53,691 nt of DNA. Source: an uncultured Schlesneria sp. (lineage in GTDB: Bacteria; Planctomycetota; Planctomycetia; Planctomycetales; Planctomycetaceae). The DNA is taken from positions 1 to 53,691 of the forward strand of contig CAIQIR010000053.1 in assembly GCA_903871875.1 (NCBI GenBank). The letters run 5' to 3'. The notes beneath the pieces were generated by a model. It was not told where the DNA came from and made no database searches. It saw nothing but the letters and a program-made list of their open reading frames with translations. Position numbers and translations under genes: made by a program. Below are positions 38,801-47,600 of the stretch, piece after piece; the stretch's first letter is position 1; each line of letters begins with the position of its first letter.

Positions 38801-41800
38801 CATTTCGGGCACGTTGCCGCTGTTCCTGGTCATCGTGACTAAACCGGAGCAAATCGAGTTAGTGCGCGAATCGATCGGGGCTCATCTCTATTGGAAAGGG
38901 CGAGGCCTGAAAAACGAGTTCGTCATTGTGAACGACTACCCAGGAAGTTACATCGACGAGTTGCAGGATCAGATCATCCAGTTGATTCAAGAGTTGCAGA
39001 TTCGACTCGATGAAAAACCCGCCACGGTTTTCCCATTGCGAGGGGCCCAGATCTCGGCCGAGGACCGAATTCTGTTGGAATCCGTTGCCTCCATTGTCTT
39101 GCACGGTGATCGTGGATCCTTCGGGCGGCAAGTCGAAGCGGGTATGACATCCAGCTCGGGGGGGGTGACGAGGCCCAAACCTGTCAGGTCGTCGCTTGTG
39201 GCCACTACCACAAAAGCGTTTCCGACCATCCCTGTTTCATCGCCATCCGACACGCTTGATAAGTCCGTAAATCGTCGCTTCGAGATCGTCGCGACGAAAG
39301 ATCTGGAATTCTGGAATGGCTATGGCGGCTTTGCTCGGGATGGCCGCGAATACCATATTCGGATTGGACGCAATCAGACGACGCCGATGCCCTGGTCCAA
39401 CGTCATCGCCAATCCTCAATTTGGATGCCTGGTGACAGAATCCGGCGGAGGCTATACGTGGTTCGGAAATAGCCGCGAAAACAAACTCACCAGTTGGGCC
39501 AATGATCCCGTTACTGATACCCCAAGTGAGATGCTCTACCTGTTTGATTTTGATTCTGGCGAGGTGTTTTCACCGTGGGCCGGATTGAGTCGCGGTGAAA
39601 ACGAGTACTGGGCCCAACATGGGCAGGGGTATTCGCGGTTTGTTCATCGTTCGAATAGTTTGTCTCAAGAGGTTCTGGTCTCGATTGCCGCGGACGATCC
39701 GATCAAATTCGTCATTTTGACGTTGCGGAATGAAAAGCCACAGTACCGTCGGCTATCGATTTCTTATTTTGCGGAATGGGTGTTGGGGGTTAGCCGCGAA
39801 GAGACACAGATGCATGTCGTCACTTCGGTTGACGAGCAGACGGGGGCGCTGCTGGCGACGAATGCCTACCACCCCGAATCGCCCAAACAGGTGGCCTTCC
39901 TGCATGTGCTTCAAGGTGAACGGACGTTGACTGGCGATCGCACGGAATTCCTTGGTCGAAATGGGAATCTTGCACGACCTGTCGCTGTTGGGCCGGCGCC
40001 ATTATCGGGGCGCACGGGTGCGGGCTTTGATCCCTGTGGCGCGGTGCAATCGTCCATTCGGCTGGCTCCGAATAAAGAAATCGAAGTGGTCTTCTTATTG
40101 GGGGCGGCGGAAAGCCTGGAGGCTGTTGGTCCCTTGCTGGAGCGTTACGGCGGCCTGACTCAGGTCCGTCAGGCATGTGACGAAACACGCAATCGCTGGA
40201 ACACGACCCTTGAGGCGATTGAAGTCAAAACGCCCGATCGCGCGTTTGATTTGATCGTCAACCGATGGTTGCTCTATCAAACCCTCAGTTGTCGCGTCTG
40301 GGGACGTTCCGGCTACTATCAGGCGGGCGGGGCGTATGGGTTCCGTGATCAGTTGCAAGACGTGATGGCAGTGGTCTATTCGCAACCGGGTGTCGCTCGC
40401 GGTCAAATCTTGAAGGCGGCGGCGCGGCAATTTGAAGAAGGTGACGTCCAGCACTGGTGGCATCCGCCAGAAGGGCGTGGAACACGCACCCGTTTTTCAG
40501 ATGATCTGTTGTGGCTGCCGTTTGTCGTTTGTCAGTATCTCGCGGTGACCGAAGACGAAAGTATTCTCGAACAGCAGCTGACATTTCTGCATTCGCCTCC
40601 TCTGGAAGAACACCAGCAAGAGCGGTACGAGACGCCTTCCGTTTCCACGAATCAGGCCAGTCTTTACGAGCATTGCCGACGCACGATTGAACATGGATTC
40701 AAAGTCGGAGCGCGTGGTTTGCCTCTCATGGGATGCGGCGACTGGAATGACGGAATGAACAAAATCGGTGAGGAGGGCCGCGGCGAAAGTGTCTGGGTCG
40801 GATGGTTCCTGCTGGTGGTTCTCGATCGATTCTTGCCCCTCATGGAACGCCACGGCGATATGGAACTTGCCAACGAGTGGAAGGCCCGGTCAACTGACTT
40901 GCGCCGGGCGATTGAAGACAACGCTTGGGATGGCGAATGGTACCGTCGTGCTTACTTTGACGATGGAACTCCGCTGGGTTCTTCGCAAAATGATGAATGC
41001 CAGATCGATTCGATTGCTCAGACTTGGGCGGTCATTGCCGGTGGCGATCCCCAGCGGTCACGGAAAGCGGTCGAGTCCGTAATGACGCGTCTAGTCCAGT
41101 GGAAGTCGGGGCTGGTTTTGTTGTTCACCCCGCCGTTCGACAAATCTCAACTCGATCCCGGTTACATCAAAGGATATGTTCCCGGAATTCGCGAGAATGG
41201 TGGTCAATACACTCATTCGGCAACATGGCTGATTCAGGCGTTGACGCTTCTGAATGATGCCGAAAACGCCATTAAGATCTTCGATCTCGTCAATCCAATT
41301 CACCATGCGCTGACGGCCACAGAGGTTCAACGGTACCAGGTCGAACCTTATGTCATTGCCGCCGACGTTTATGGCGTCGCTCCCCATGTGGGGCGCGGAG
41401 GTTGGACATGGTACACGGGATCGGCAGCGTGGTTTTACCGAGCCGCCATCGAATTCATTCTTGGTTTCCAGTTGCATGGTAATTCCGTGCGTTTCGATCC
41501 CCAAATCCCGGCAGCCTGGGACGGATTTCAGTTGAAGTTCCGGCGTGGAACGCAAACGTGGATATTCCGCGTCGTGCGTAATGTTGATGGCTCGACTGGT
41601 GTTTCGTCCGAAGCCTCGCCGTCAGGTTTCAACCCCGGTGAGGTCATTTCGCTCGACGATGCAAACCGCCCAGACGAAATTGTGATCAATTTGCGGCGTG
41701 ATCCCGTGGGCACCTCGTTGGGGGGGGCGGCTTCGCAACGCCATTCTGAGCCGCATCACCGGCCCGAGATCTCTCAGAATGGAAGTCATCAATTGGGCAC

Positions 41801-41837
41801 CGACGAAGCCGTCAATGCGGCTGTCGTCCGGAAATAA
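32841..41837 (+). CDS. ndvB: Cyclic beta-1,2-glucan synthase (NdvB/Cgs-like; GT84, glucoamylase-like and GH94 domains)
   Basis: A 2998-residue inner-membrane enzyme close to the usual length of NdvB/Cgs (about 2800-2900). An N-terminal cytosolic region is followed by paired membrane helices near 394-460 (YLGGVGLATVFVIGIGEYLL). The GT84 domain has the DSD motif at Asp621/Asp623 (ITLDSDTTLPHDA) and QHRW at 767-770, with further helices at about 815-1000. A glucoamylase-like segment comes next (WGISECAFGALASNSDYHYR), then beta-sandwich regions. The C-terminal GH94 phosphorylase-like domain has GCGDWNDGMNKIG (Asp2634, Asp2637). In Brucella and Rhizobium this enzyme uses UDP-glucose to start, elongate and cyclise periplasmic beta-1,2-glucan, with GH94 setting the length. 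The downstream UDP-sugar pyrophosphorylase fits that need. No NdvA/Cgt exporter is visible. Presence in this lineage is noteworthy. Confidence 0.88.
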   Translation: MSPRTLNRLPAHAPWRLRCEEKPLRAEPFSEDHLAEYSHQLADRLTCRASKRQDRRFLERFRENAEFLRDAIELIATSARDGLTLRPDAEWLLDNFYIVEEQLREIHDDLPNRYFRELPKTVSGEPRVYSLAVELITHTDSVLDEDNIVRFVSEFQTVAPLSMGEVWAIPIMLRLVLTENLRRIAAHMLSGHASERKANQIVDEWSEGNAFPLDLTPIDEHGSLIFHVIDKLQQDGATNIERIRELERRLALHDLTIPHCVHVEHQRQASSQVSIGNVITSMRLISAVDWVGFFERTNLAEQILRRDPAGIYPLMDFESRDRYRHIVEELADGCDLSETEVAEAMIELARKGQGNREQTRHIGYWLIDEGRPEFEAILKFRPSILSRLSRIFASRPNWTYLGGVGLATVFVIGIGEYLLGRTHTPFYWRVIIGGLAILPASDFAVSLINTLVTTWLRPRLLPKFDYSLGIPADQRAVVVVPCMLSRAAEIESLLERLEMHYLANADSELSFALLSDLPDAPQAEMPADAPLIAQAKAGIRALNEKHATEGQGLFFLFHRARQWNPQENIWMGWERKRGKLMEFNRLLRGRIDTSYAVQEGQISTLRSSGERSAIRYVITLDSDTTLPHDAARRLIAAIAHPLNLPVYDTATHRVTSGYVLLQPRVTVNLSSAEKSRFAQVFANNPGLDPYSTCASDVYQDLFGEGSFTGKGIYEIDTFEQALEDAFPENQILSHDLIEGCHTRVGLVSDIELFDNYPAKYEADAKRQHRWVRGDWQIAPWLLPIVPWARGWRANRLSLLSLWKIFDNLRRSLVPPAMIAFLVVGWFALPELAGWFTAAGVIVQAFPLLAQLALALRGWPRNVAAADHLQVIWKDLKRSLVQTVFLMAFLPHKAWMMVDAITRTAYRVLISRRHLLEWATASDVERQLASDASATALQRGVVPALAVGLALLLRPEALIGASPFLVVWFAAPFLAYWLDLPPRIQEQTPLSSNDYHVLRLHARRIWAFFETYVGPRDHWLPPDNIQEYPQEKIANRISPTNEGLFLISGLVARDFGYISLHSLVELWEHNLSQWQQFDRMQGHFYNWYDTVTLQPLIPRYISTVDSGNLLACLLTIQRGVEDIRNSPIVGKFLEEGLADTVDIIVEAGDQMRLVDDLRVQASWQQFVESLNHLKSSTFGLADDPREWQGQARRWLDLRGEVAGKIEPLAVSLHGSNQGLLLQIRLLLDWLTTMSQEIGNLYPWLTAIDQGTIETVRADGGKDLRWRWSKLNESTDTAFANLWKILSSAKTLTDIEQLGKRAAPAFEDLLRHQGESPVSDDDGNANAWVQRMKSAIDAGVDAANSLDQRLKSISDQCEQLVQAMDFRLLYNPQRKLFSIGFNLETGRLDGSHYDMLCSEARIASFLAIAKGDVEARHWFRLGRPLTQTAGQLSLLSWGGTMFEYLMPQLFQKTYRDSLLMQSCRAAVARQQEYGRQRGVPWGISECAFGALASNSDYHYRSFGVPGLGLKRGLSKDLVISPYSTLLALEIDPPAALRNLERMQDEGGLGLWGFYEALDYTPERVPAGKRSIIVRCYMAHHQGMSLLALGNFLRDGDTRRRFHDHAIVRATELLLQERTPVSMPKLEPHSDEQAVVPSTQVEDDMVSRRIVGVATAVPRLQLLSNGQYHVMVTSTGGGYSQCNALGVTRWRSDATRDHWGQFLYLRDTQTNHVWSATFQPTCAVPMRYEAIYSIDKAEFFRRDGQFETQLEVAVSPENNSEMRQLKISNSGNVTREIEITSYAEVSLCEPAADLSHSSFQKLFIETEFVAEKSALLARRRPRDAQQPVIWAVHALSASADVIATVQFETSRQSFLGRGRTPQRPAAMEPGAQLTGTTGAVLDPIFSLRCRVIVPPDQSVTVAYTTSLASSRDEAVALADQYHDPRGVQRAFELAWAYSQVELRHLHLSPAKMHLYQRLASAALYADRGRRPTADRLRQNHLGQRDLWRYGISGTLPLFLVIVTKPEQIELVRESIGAHLYWKGRGLKNEFVIVNDYPGSYIDELQDQIIQLIQELQIRLDEKPATVFPLRGAQISAEDRILLESVASIVLHGDRGSFGRQVEAGMTSSSGGVTRPKPVRSSLVATTTKAFPTIPVSSPSDTLDKSVNRRFEIVATKDLEFWNGYGGFARDGREYHIRIGRNQTTPMPWSNVIANPQFGCLVTESGGGYTWFGNSRENKLTSWANDPVTDTPSEMLYLFDFDSGEVFSPWAGLSRGENEYWAQHGQGYSRFVHRSNSLSQEVLVSIAADDPIKFVILTLRNEKPQYRRLSISYFAEWVLGVSREETQMHVVTSVDEQTGALLATNAYHPESPKQVAFLHVLQGERTLTGDRTEFLGRNGNLARPVAVGPAPLSGRTGAGFDPCGAVQSSIRLAPNKEIEVVFLLGAAESLEAVGPLLERYGGLTQVRQACDETRNRWNTTLEAIEVKTPDRAFDLIVNRWLLYQTLSCRVWGRSGYYQAGGAYGFRDQLQDVMAVVYSQPGVARGQILKAAARQFEEGDVQHWWHPPEGRGTRTRFSDDLLWLPFVVCQYLAVTEDESILEQQLTFLHSPPLEEHQQERYETPSVSTNQASLYEHCRRTIEHGFKVGARGLPLMGCGDWNDGMNKIGEEGRGESVWVGWFLLVVLDRFLPLMERHGDMELANEWKARSTDLRRAIEDNAWDGEWYRRAYFDDGTPLGSSQNDECQIDSIAQTWAVIAGGDPQRSRKAVESVMTRLVQWKSGLVLLFTPPFDKSQLDPGYIKGYVPGIRENGGQYTHSATWLIQALTLLNDAENAIKIFDLVNPIHHALTATEVQRYQVEPYVIAADVYGVAPHVGRGGWTWYTGSAAWFYRAAIEFILGFQLHGNSVRFDPQIPAAWDGFQLKFRRGTQTWIFRVVRNVDGSTGVSSEASPSGFNPGEVISLDDANRPDEIVINLRRDPVGTSLGGAASQRHSEPHHRPEISQNGSHQLGTDEAVNAAVVRK

Positions 41838-41925
41838 CCGCGGGACGAGATCCGTCGATTGCCAAGTTCTTGTCAATAATTGCGAAGAACATTACTGGAG
41901 TCGATTTGATGATTTGGAGATTCCT

Positions 41926-43317
41926 ATGAGTGCTCAATCTTCTGTCAGTGATCAACAGAAACGGCCTGCGGTGAAATCGACGCCAACTGCTGCTGGAGGT
42001 TATTTACTTCAGTTTGCACAGACCCTGAACGACGAACAACATGATTGTTTGATCAAAGAGATTGCTGGAATCGATTTTGATCGAATCACCGCATTGTTCG
42101 CGGCCAAGGATGTGAAAGACGCAGGTTTGAAACTTGCCAATAGTGCGGGGGCACCGACGAAGCTGATCCCGACAGACATCGCCACCAAGAATCCGGCCGA
42201 ATTCAAACGGGCCGAAGAGGCTGGTTGGAAAGCTCTTCGCGAAGGCCGAGTGGGGATTATTCTCGTCGCAGGAGGCGAAGGCACGCGACTGGGGTTTCCA
42301 CATCCCAAAGGGCAGTTTCCCATCGGTCCTGTCTCCAACAAGTCGCTGTTTCAGCTTTTAGCGGAGCAGACGGTTGCCATTTCGCAAAGATCCCGAACGA
42401 GAATCCCCTATTACGTGATGACCAGCGAAGCCACCCACGTGGAAACTGTCGCGTTTTTTGAACAGCACCAGTATTTCGGGCTGGATCCGGCTGACGTCCG
42501 CTTCTTTCGACAAGGGAATATGCCGGCAGTCGATCAAAAATCCGGTCGGGTTCTGATGGCTGCGACGCATTCCGTCGCGTTTTCGCCGGACGGACATGGC
42601 GGGTTGCTGGAGGCCATGAGCAATGCGCGAATCTTCGATGATATTCAAGATCGTGAGATCGAATACCTGTTCTACCATCAGGTTGACAATCCCCTGGTCC
42701 GCGTCTGCGATCCTGCGTTTATCGGTTTCCATTTACTGAATCGCTCCGATGTTTCCACGAAGGTCGTCCGCAAAGAGGATCCCAATGAAAAGGTGGGTCT
42801 TCTGGTCGAGGTCAACGGTCGACATCACATCATCGAGTACACCGATCTTCCGCCGGATTTGGCGGCACAGCGTGATCCTACGGGAGAACTGCGACTGCGG
42901 TGCGGCAATATCGCTGTCCACCTGTTTCGATCTGATTTTCTGAAACGGATGGCGGAAGACGAAGAAAGTCTGCCCTATCATCGCTCGTCGAAATCAGTTC
43001 CCTACGTGGATGATTTGGGGGAGCTGGTTCAGCCTGCGGAAAACAATGCTTTTAAATTTGAGCGATTTATTTTCGACATTTTGCCGCAAGCAGAACGCCC
43101 CTTGGCCATGGAGGTGGTTCGTGAACAAGAATTCATGCCACTTAAAAATCGCGAGGGACTTTTTTCACCGGACCACGTTCGCCAAGCGATGTGCCAACTG
43201 CACACCAGTTGGTTGAAGCAAGCGGGTTGGACCACTGCGGATGAACTGCCGATCGAAATTCCTGCTGCCGCCGCACTGGACGCGGCCGATTTTCTCGCTC
43301 GCCATCACCGGCGATAG
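41926..43317 (+). CDS. UDP-sugar pyrophosphorylase (UDPGP/UAP1-like uridylyltransferase)
   Basis: A 463-residue cytosolic nucleotidyltransferase. The pyrophosphorylase signature LVAGGEGTRLGFPHPKGQFP begins at residue 113, and YYVMTSEATH, FYHQVDNPLV and CDPAFIGFHL follow as in the eukaryote-type UDPGP family (UAP1, UGP and USP). The enzyme makes a UDP-sugar from UTP and a sugar-1-phosphate. The VDNPLV..DP.FIGF phrase is closer to UDP-GlcNAc pyrophosphorylases, whereas the genomic context, 88 bases after the cyclic glucan synthase, favours UDP-glucose; the substrate is open. I chose ATG 41926, with GGAGA just upstream; the frame is open to 41698 inside the synthase gene but without homology. 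A strong hairpin stands 20 bases after the stop. Confidence 0.83.
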   Translation: MSAQSSVSDQQKRPAVKSTPTAAGGYLLQFAQTLNDEQHDCLIKEIAGIDFDRITALFAAKDVKDAGLKLANSAGAPTKLIPTDIATKNPAEFKRAEEAGWKALREGRVGIILVAGGEGTRLGFPHPKGQFPIGPVSNKSLFQLLAEQTVAISQRSRTRIPYYVMTSEATHVETVAFFEQHQYFGLDPADVRFFRQGNMPAVDQKSGRVLMAATHSVAFSPDGHGGLLEAMSNARIFDDIQDREIEYLFYHQVDNPLVRVCDPAFIGFHLLNRSDVSTKVVRKEDPNEKVGLLVEVNGRHHIIEYTDLPPDLAAQRDPTGELRLRCGNIAVHLFRSDFLKRMAEDEESLPYHRSSKSVPYVDDLGELVQPAENNAFKFERFIFDILPQAERPLAMEVVREQEFMPLKNREGLFSPDHVRQAMCQLHTSWLKQAGWTTADELPIEIPAAAALDAADFLARHHRR

Positions 43318-43337
43318 GCTAGCCAAAGAAAAAAAGC

Positions 43338-43372
43338 CCCCGAGCGAATTCATCGGTCTAATTCGCTCGGGG
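43338..43372 (-). terminator. Intrinsic terminator, T-run on the minus strand
   Basis: CCCCGAGCGAATT (43338-43350) and AATTCGCTCGGGG (43360-43372) form a perfect 13-base stem with a 9-base loop. An A-rich run (AAAGAAAAAAAG, 43324-43335) precedes it on the plus strand, so the U-tract follows the stem only for minus-strand transcripts. It lies at the 3' end of the plus-strand pyrophosphorylase gene and may end both, but its polarity points to a leftward transcript from the 43.7-44.5 kb genes. Confidence 0.75.
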
Positions 43373-43717
43373 AGTTGCGATGAGCAAGCTTCTATTGAGT
43401 CTCGTCTTTCGATCGAGTCCCGATAAAAGCGGAGCCGCCACGATTTCACACGGCCTTACCACGAATCGTCAGTGTCGGCGATTCATCGACATCTGAGCAA
43501 CGTGTTCATCATTGACGGCTCCTATCACAATGAGATGCACGCGGCGCGCCAATCGAGTTTTTGGGGAAAACGACTGTCAATCTGCATGATCTGAATCCAA
43601 CAATTGGTTGGTCGACAATCATGCTGATCGAGTGCCATCCATCAAACGCCTCTAAAGATCGTTTCATTTCTGTCTCTGTGGGAGATATTGGGCCTACGCT
43701 CGATGTCCAAAGCCTTT
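43373..43717. other. Intergenic stretch between the terminator and the AUA-start candidate gene
   Basis: No confident gene. A 70-codon minus-strand frame (43509-43721) begins with GTG overlapping the TGA of the candidate gene at 43718, which would allow translational coupling, but its sequence is not clearly protein-like. A plus-strand frame over the same bases (43561-43875) is equally ambiguous. Confidence 0.3.
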
Positions 43718-43987
43718 TCACAACATATTCGGCGAGGGGTTGTGGAAGACTTCGTCGGAATCATCGTCATTCAATGGGGTGGCAGAATGGCTCCATCGCC
43801 GGTAACCGGCCAGCACACTTCCCTGTTCAAACTTTGAAGTCCCGTCGGGATTGGTCTTCAGTTTGGCCCAATTGACATAGGCCAGCGCCTGCAACTCGGA
43901 ATCAAAGGTGGCGACAAGTGTTTGATGTTCGCCTGACTTGGAACCATAAAGGTAAGCATTTGCGTTACTGAATTCCGTTCGATGTAT
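43718..43987 (-). CDS. Candidate 89-residue protein with an AUA start codon
   Basis: A minus-strand frame without ATG, GTG or early TTG runs from 44053 to TGA 43718-43720. Its content is strongly protein-like: EFSNANAYLYGSKSGEHQTL, then VATFDSELQALAYVNWAKLK, NPDGTSKFEQGSVLAGYRRW and an acidic Pro/Asn tail. A near-ideal ribosome site GGAGAGGA ends three bases before an in-frame ATA (43985-43987), which would start the protein as (M)HRTEFSNANAYLYGSK. Either this is a rare AUA-initiated gene, or a start codon recently mutated from ATG, or a sequence error. It lies downstream of the BON-domain gene on the same strand and upstream of a leftward terminator. I recognise no family; the GEHQTLVATFDSELQAL region resembles small planctomycete hypothetical proteins only loosely. 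Confidence 0.5.
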   Translation of the reverse strand: MHRTEFSNANAYLYGSKSGEHQTLVATFDSELQALAYVNWAKLKTNPDGTSKFEQGSVLAGYRRWSHSATPLNDDDSDEVFHNPSPNML

Positions 43988-44058
43988 TCGTCCTCTCCGT
44001 CGATTCAGGGGATGACGGTGATCCTCGAAATCTTCTAAACGGCAGCCGGTGAATCAGT

Positions 44059-44466
44059 TCAGTCCTCGCGATCGGTTTGGATGAGACAGAGCGGAGGGAG
44101 CGTGATTACTTCGACATTGTTCACAATCCGCCGCCCCTCACCCATTCGCAAGGCGATTTGAATCGCGACTTGCAGGTAGTAGTAGCGATTCACCTGACCG
44201 TGCAAAACGAGTTTGGAGTCGTCGACGTGACAACTCACGTGATGTAACGGATATCCACTGTTAAGAAATGCACGCACTACGTCCTCTGCGATTGTTGGTT
44301 CATGGGGACGTGGCTGAAGAGCAAGCGGCGTGAAATGAATTGGAACTGCTTTTCGGCGAAGGGTTTCGGCTGGTGCCATCACGGAGTAGCGGTTCCCGAA
44401 TTCGGCTGATTCAATTCGGTCAGACGATTTTTGCGAGCCGGTCGGCATCGATATTTTCAGCATCAT
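44059..44466 (-). CDS. BON-domain protein
   Basis: A 135-residue protein. The C-terminal half is a BON domain: TIAEDVVRAFLNSGYPLHHV, a VSCHVDDSKLVLHGQVNRYY strand-turn-strand, and IVNNVEVITLP at the end. BON domains bind phospholipid or other envelope ligands in OsmY-type proteins and occur in many stress proteins. The N-terminal 60 residues are polar and unremarkable, with no clear signal peptide, so export is not evident. I chose the first of two adjacent ATGs (44466), five bases after GGAG; the frame is open to 44622. The AUA-start candidate follows it. An envelope or osmotic-stress role is suggested only by the domain. Confidence 0.68.
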   Translation of the reverse strand: MMLKISMPTGSQKSSDRIESAEFGNRYSVMAPAETLRRKAVPIHFTPLALQPRPHEPTIAEDVVRAFLNSGYPLHHVSCHVDDSKLVLHGQVNRYYYLQVAIQIALRMGEGRRIVNNVEVITLPPLCLIQTDRED

Positions 44467-44687
44467 GTGAACTCCGAGACACGGGACAAAAAGGCGACGG
44501 GAACAACTCGAATCGGAGATGAAAGAGTGGCGGCCGATCCAGATCGAATCGATTGTGGGTGCATCCAACGTGCCGCGTTTCAGAAATCGATCCGAAGATC
44601 GAAAGATCGCTGCTGTCGCCAAGATGTCTCAGAAATAGGCTCGCGGACAATGTCCGTGGAACGAGTTCCGCAAGATGCTAGACTGCG

Positions 44688-47600
44688 TCACTTGGCATTC
44701 GGAAGAGAGTTGTGATTGCAGCCGTTGATGGTTGGATTGTCGGAACGACTGCCGGAGGTTGCGGCGCGTTTCAGGACCTCTTTCAGAATGTCCAGGCTGG
44801 TCGGTTTAATCAGGTGATCATTGAATCCTGCCTGCAGACTTCTTGCACGATCTTCTTCCTGACCGAAGCCTGTCAAGGCGACAAGTGTTACCGAGCTTAA
44901 TTCCGGTATGGCACGGATTCGTCGAGCCACCTCGAGGCCATCCATGCCGGGCATGGCGATATCGAGAACGATCAGATCGAAAGGAGTCTTGGTAGCGCAG
45001 GTGATCGCAGACGGCCCATCGTAGACTTCTTCTGTCTTTTGGCCGAGAGTGCGCAACATGAGCCCGAGGGTCTTGGCGGACGCTTGTACATCATCGACTA
45101 CGAGGATTCGCAACTCGGGCAGCGGTTTTTCTGTGGTGTTAGTCGCTTCAACTGTGATTGTGTCTAACGGAGCAGCAGCGAGAGGCAATTCGACGACGAA
45201 TTCGCTTCCCTTACCGGGGCCGGGACTCGACGCTGTCACCGAGCCGCCATGTAACTCAACAAGCGTACGAACTAGGGTCAGGCCGATTCCCAAACCGCCG
45301 TGAGCGCGATCGAGAGTCAATTCGACCTGCGTGAACAAGTCAAAGATCTTCGTCAGCATTTCCTTGGAGATTCCCGGTCCATTGTCGCGGACTCGGAAAA
45401 GAACGTCGTTTTGGGAACGTTCCACGGTCAGAGACAATTGTCCGTGAGAGTCTGTGTACTTTGCCGCGTTGTGCAAAAGGTTGATCAAGATCTGGGCCAG
45501 GCGGGCCGAGTCGGCATCGACCCAAAGTTCTTCCTGAGGAAGATTGACGGTGAATTGATGCTCGCGTTCGGAAATGAGCGGCTGAACGGCCTCGACTGCT
45601 GCAACGACAACGGATTCGACGGCAATTGGTTCCCGGCGCAGTCGCATCCTGCCTGTTGTAATTCGCGCCAGGTCCAACAAATCGTCGATCAGCCGCGTCA
45701 TTTGGCGTAGCTGCCGCTTCATGATGCCGAGCAGTGCTTCGGAACTGGCCGGGTCATTCTGAACTGAAGGAAATACCTGCAGCGCATTACTGAGGGGCGC
45801 CAGCGGATTTCGCAATTCATGGGCGAGTAACGCCAGAAACTGGTCCTTCCGATGATGTTCCTCACGCAGGGTTTCTTCCGCCTGCTTTTGATCGTGAATG
45901 TCCGTATTCGTGCCGACCCACATCGCAATTTGACTATCCGGTTGATAGAGCGGCAAGGCTCGGGCCAGATGCCAGCGATATTCTCCCGTGTGCTTACGGA
46001 CGCGATGTTCCACCTCGAACATGTCACCGCTGGCCAGCGATTTCTTCCATGCCTCCAAATGGTTTTGCAGATCATCCGGGAAGATCAGCATGGTCCAACC
46101 CCAACCCAGCAACTGTTCTGTTGTCATTCCGGCATATTCCAACAACATATGGTTGGCATAGTCCAAACGACCATCCGGCCGTGCCGTCCAGACTTTTTGT
46201 GGCATGCATTCGGACAGAATACGGAAGCGGGCATCACTTTCCCGTAAGGCGGCTTCAGTGTTTTTACTTTGTGTGAGGTCCGTTACGAAGACCACGACGC
46301 AGTCTTGTTCGTCCATCAATCGAGCGGCCGAGATCAGTACTGGGACACGCGAGCCATCCATTCGCGTGTAAGTCTTTTCAAAGGGTTTGCAAACCCCGCT
46401 CTCGCGAAGCTCAAGTCGAGCGCGGTCATCCAGTGGACTTTGACCTTGTGGAACACTGCTCCAGCTGAGTGCCGCCTCATTCAATTGCGCTGGTTGATAT
46501 CCCACCAGATCGAGAAAGACGTCGTTGGCCTCCATGAGATATCCGCGAGAGGTGCACACCGCGATTCCGATCAGCGGTGTTTCAAACATTCGCCGGAAAC
46601 GCCGCTCGCGTTCGCTGATTTCCATTTCAAATCGACGTCGCTCGGAGCAATCTCGGAAAACAAATACGACACCACTGATTTTCCCAGACTTATCGCGGAT
46701 GGGGGCGGCGGTCTGTTCTATCGGGATTTCCGTCCCGTCGGTTTGGACCAATACCGTCATTCCGGCCATCCCAGCGATCTTTCCCTGCGCCAGCACCTGG
46801 CTGACGGGATTCTCGACGGGCTCTCGAGTGACTTCATTGAGGAGGGAAAAGATGTCCGCTAACGGTCGTCCAATCGCATCCCGCGGATGCCCCATAAGTT
46901 GTTGGGCAACCGGATTCGCCAGCTTTACTCGTCCCGCGGCGTCGGCCACGATCACGCCATCGCCGATGCTGGTTAACGTGACCCACAAGTTCTGACGTTC
47001 AGAATGGGCACTGGCTTCCGCCAACCGCCGCTTTCGCAATTCTCGTTCGACCAGATACCAGGCCACGACCGTGAGGGTTGTGCCAATACTGACCGCAGTG
47101 AGGTTGGCCGCCAGAACGATATAGAGACTGTATTCTTGATCGTGATTTCGCTGACTGAGCAGTTGGTTTTCTTCGATTTGAAACTGATTGAGGGCCTGTC
47201 GAAGCTGCTCCATTTCCTCTTGGCCACTGCCCGAAAGGATTTGCGATTGAGCAGTATCGAAGCCCTGCGTACCTCTCGCGTCGACGATGTCCTGAAGACG
47301 TGAAGATCGTTCCTCGACAATTCGTGTCAGTTCGCTGATACGGTTTCGTTCAACGGGATTGTCCGCAACGGCTTCGTTCAACAACCGCATCCGATTGGGG
47401 ACAATCACGGCCAGGCGGCGGTAATTGTTCAGGTACGATTCGTCACCTGTGACGACATAGCCCCGCGCTTCAGATTCTGCGTCGACCAATGCGGAGACGA
47501 TTGCGTCATCCCCTTCGTGAACCCAGTCGCCAACCAACCAATCAAATTGGCGGAGTTGAGCCGCATGCTGGCGGCTTTCTTTGACGGTCCGTTCGCGAAC

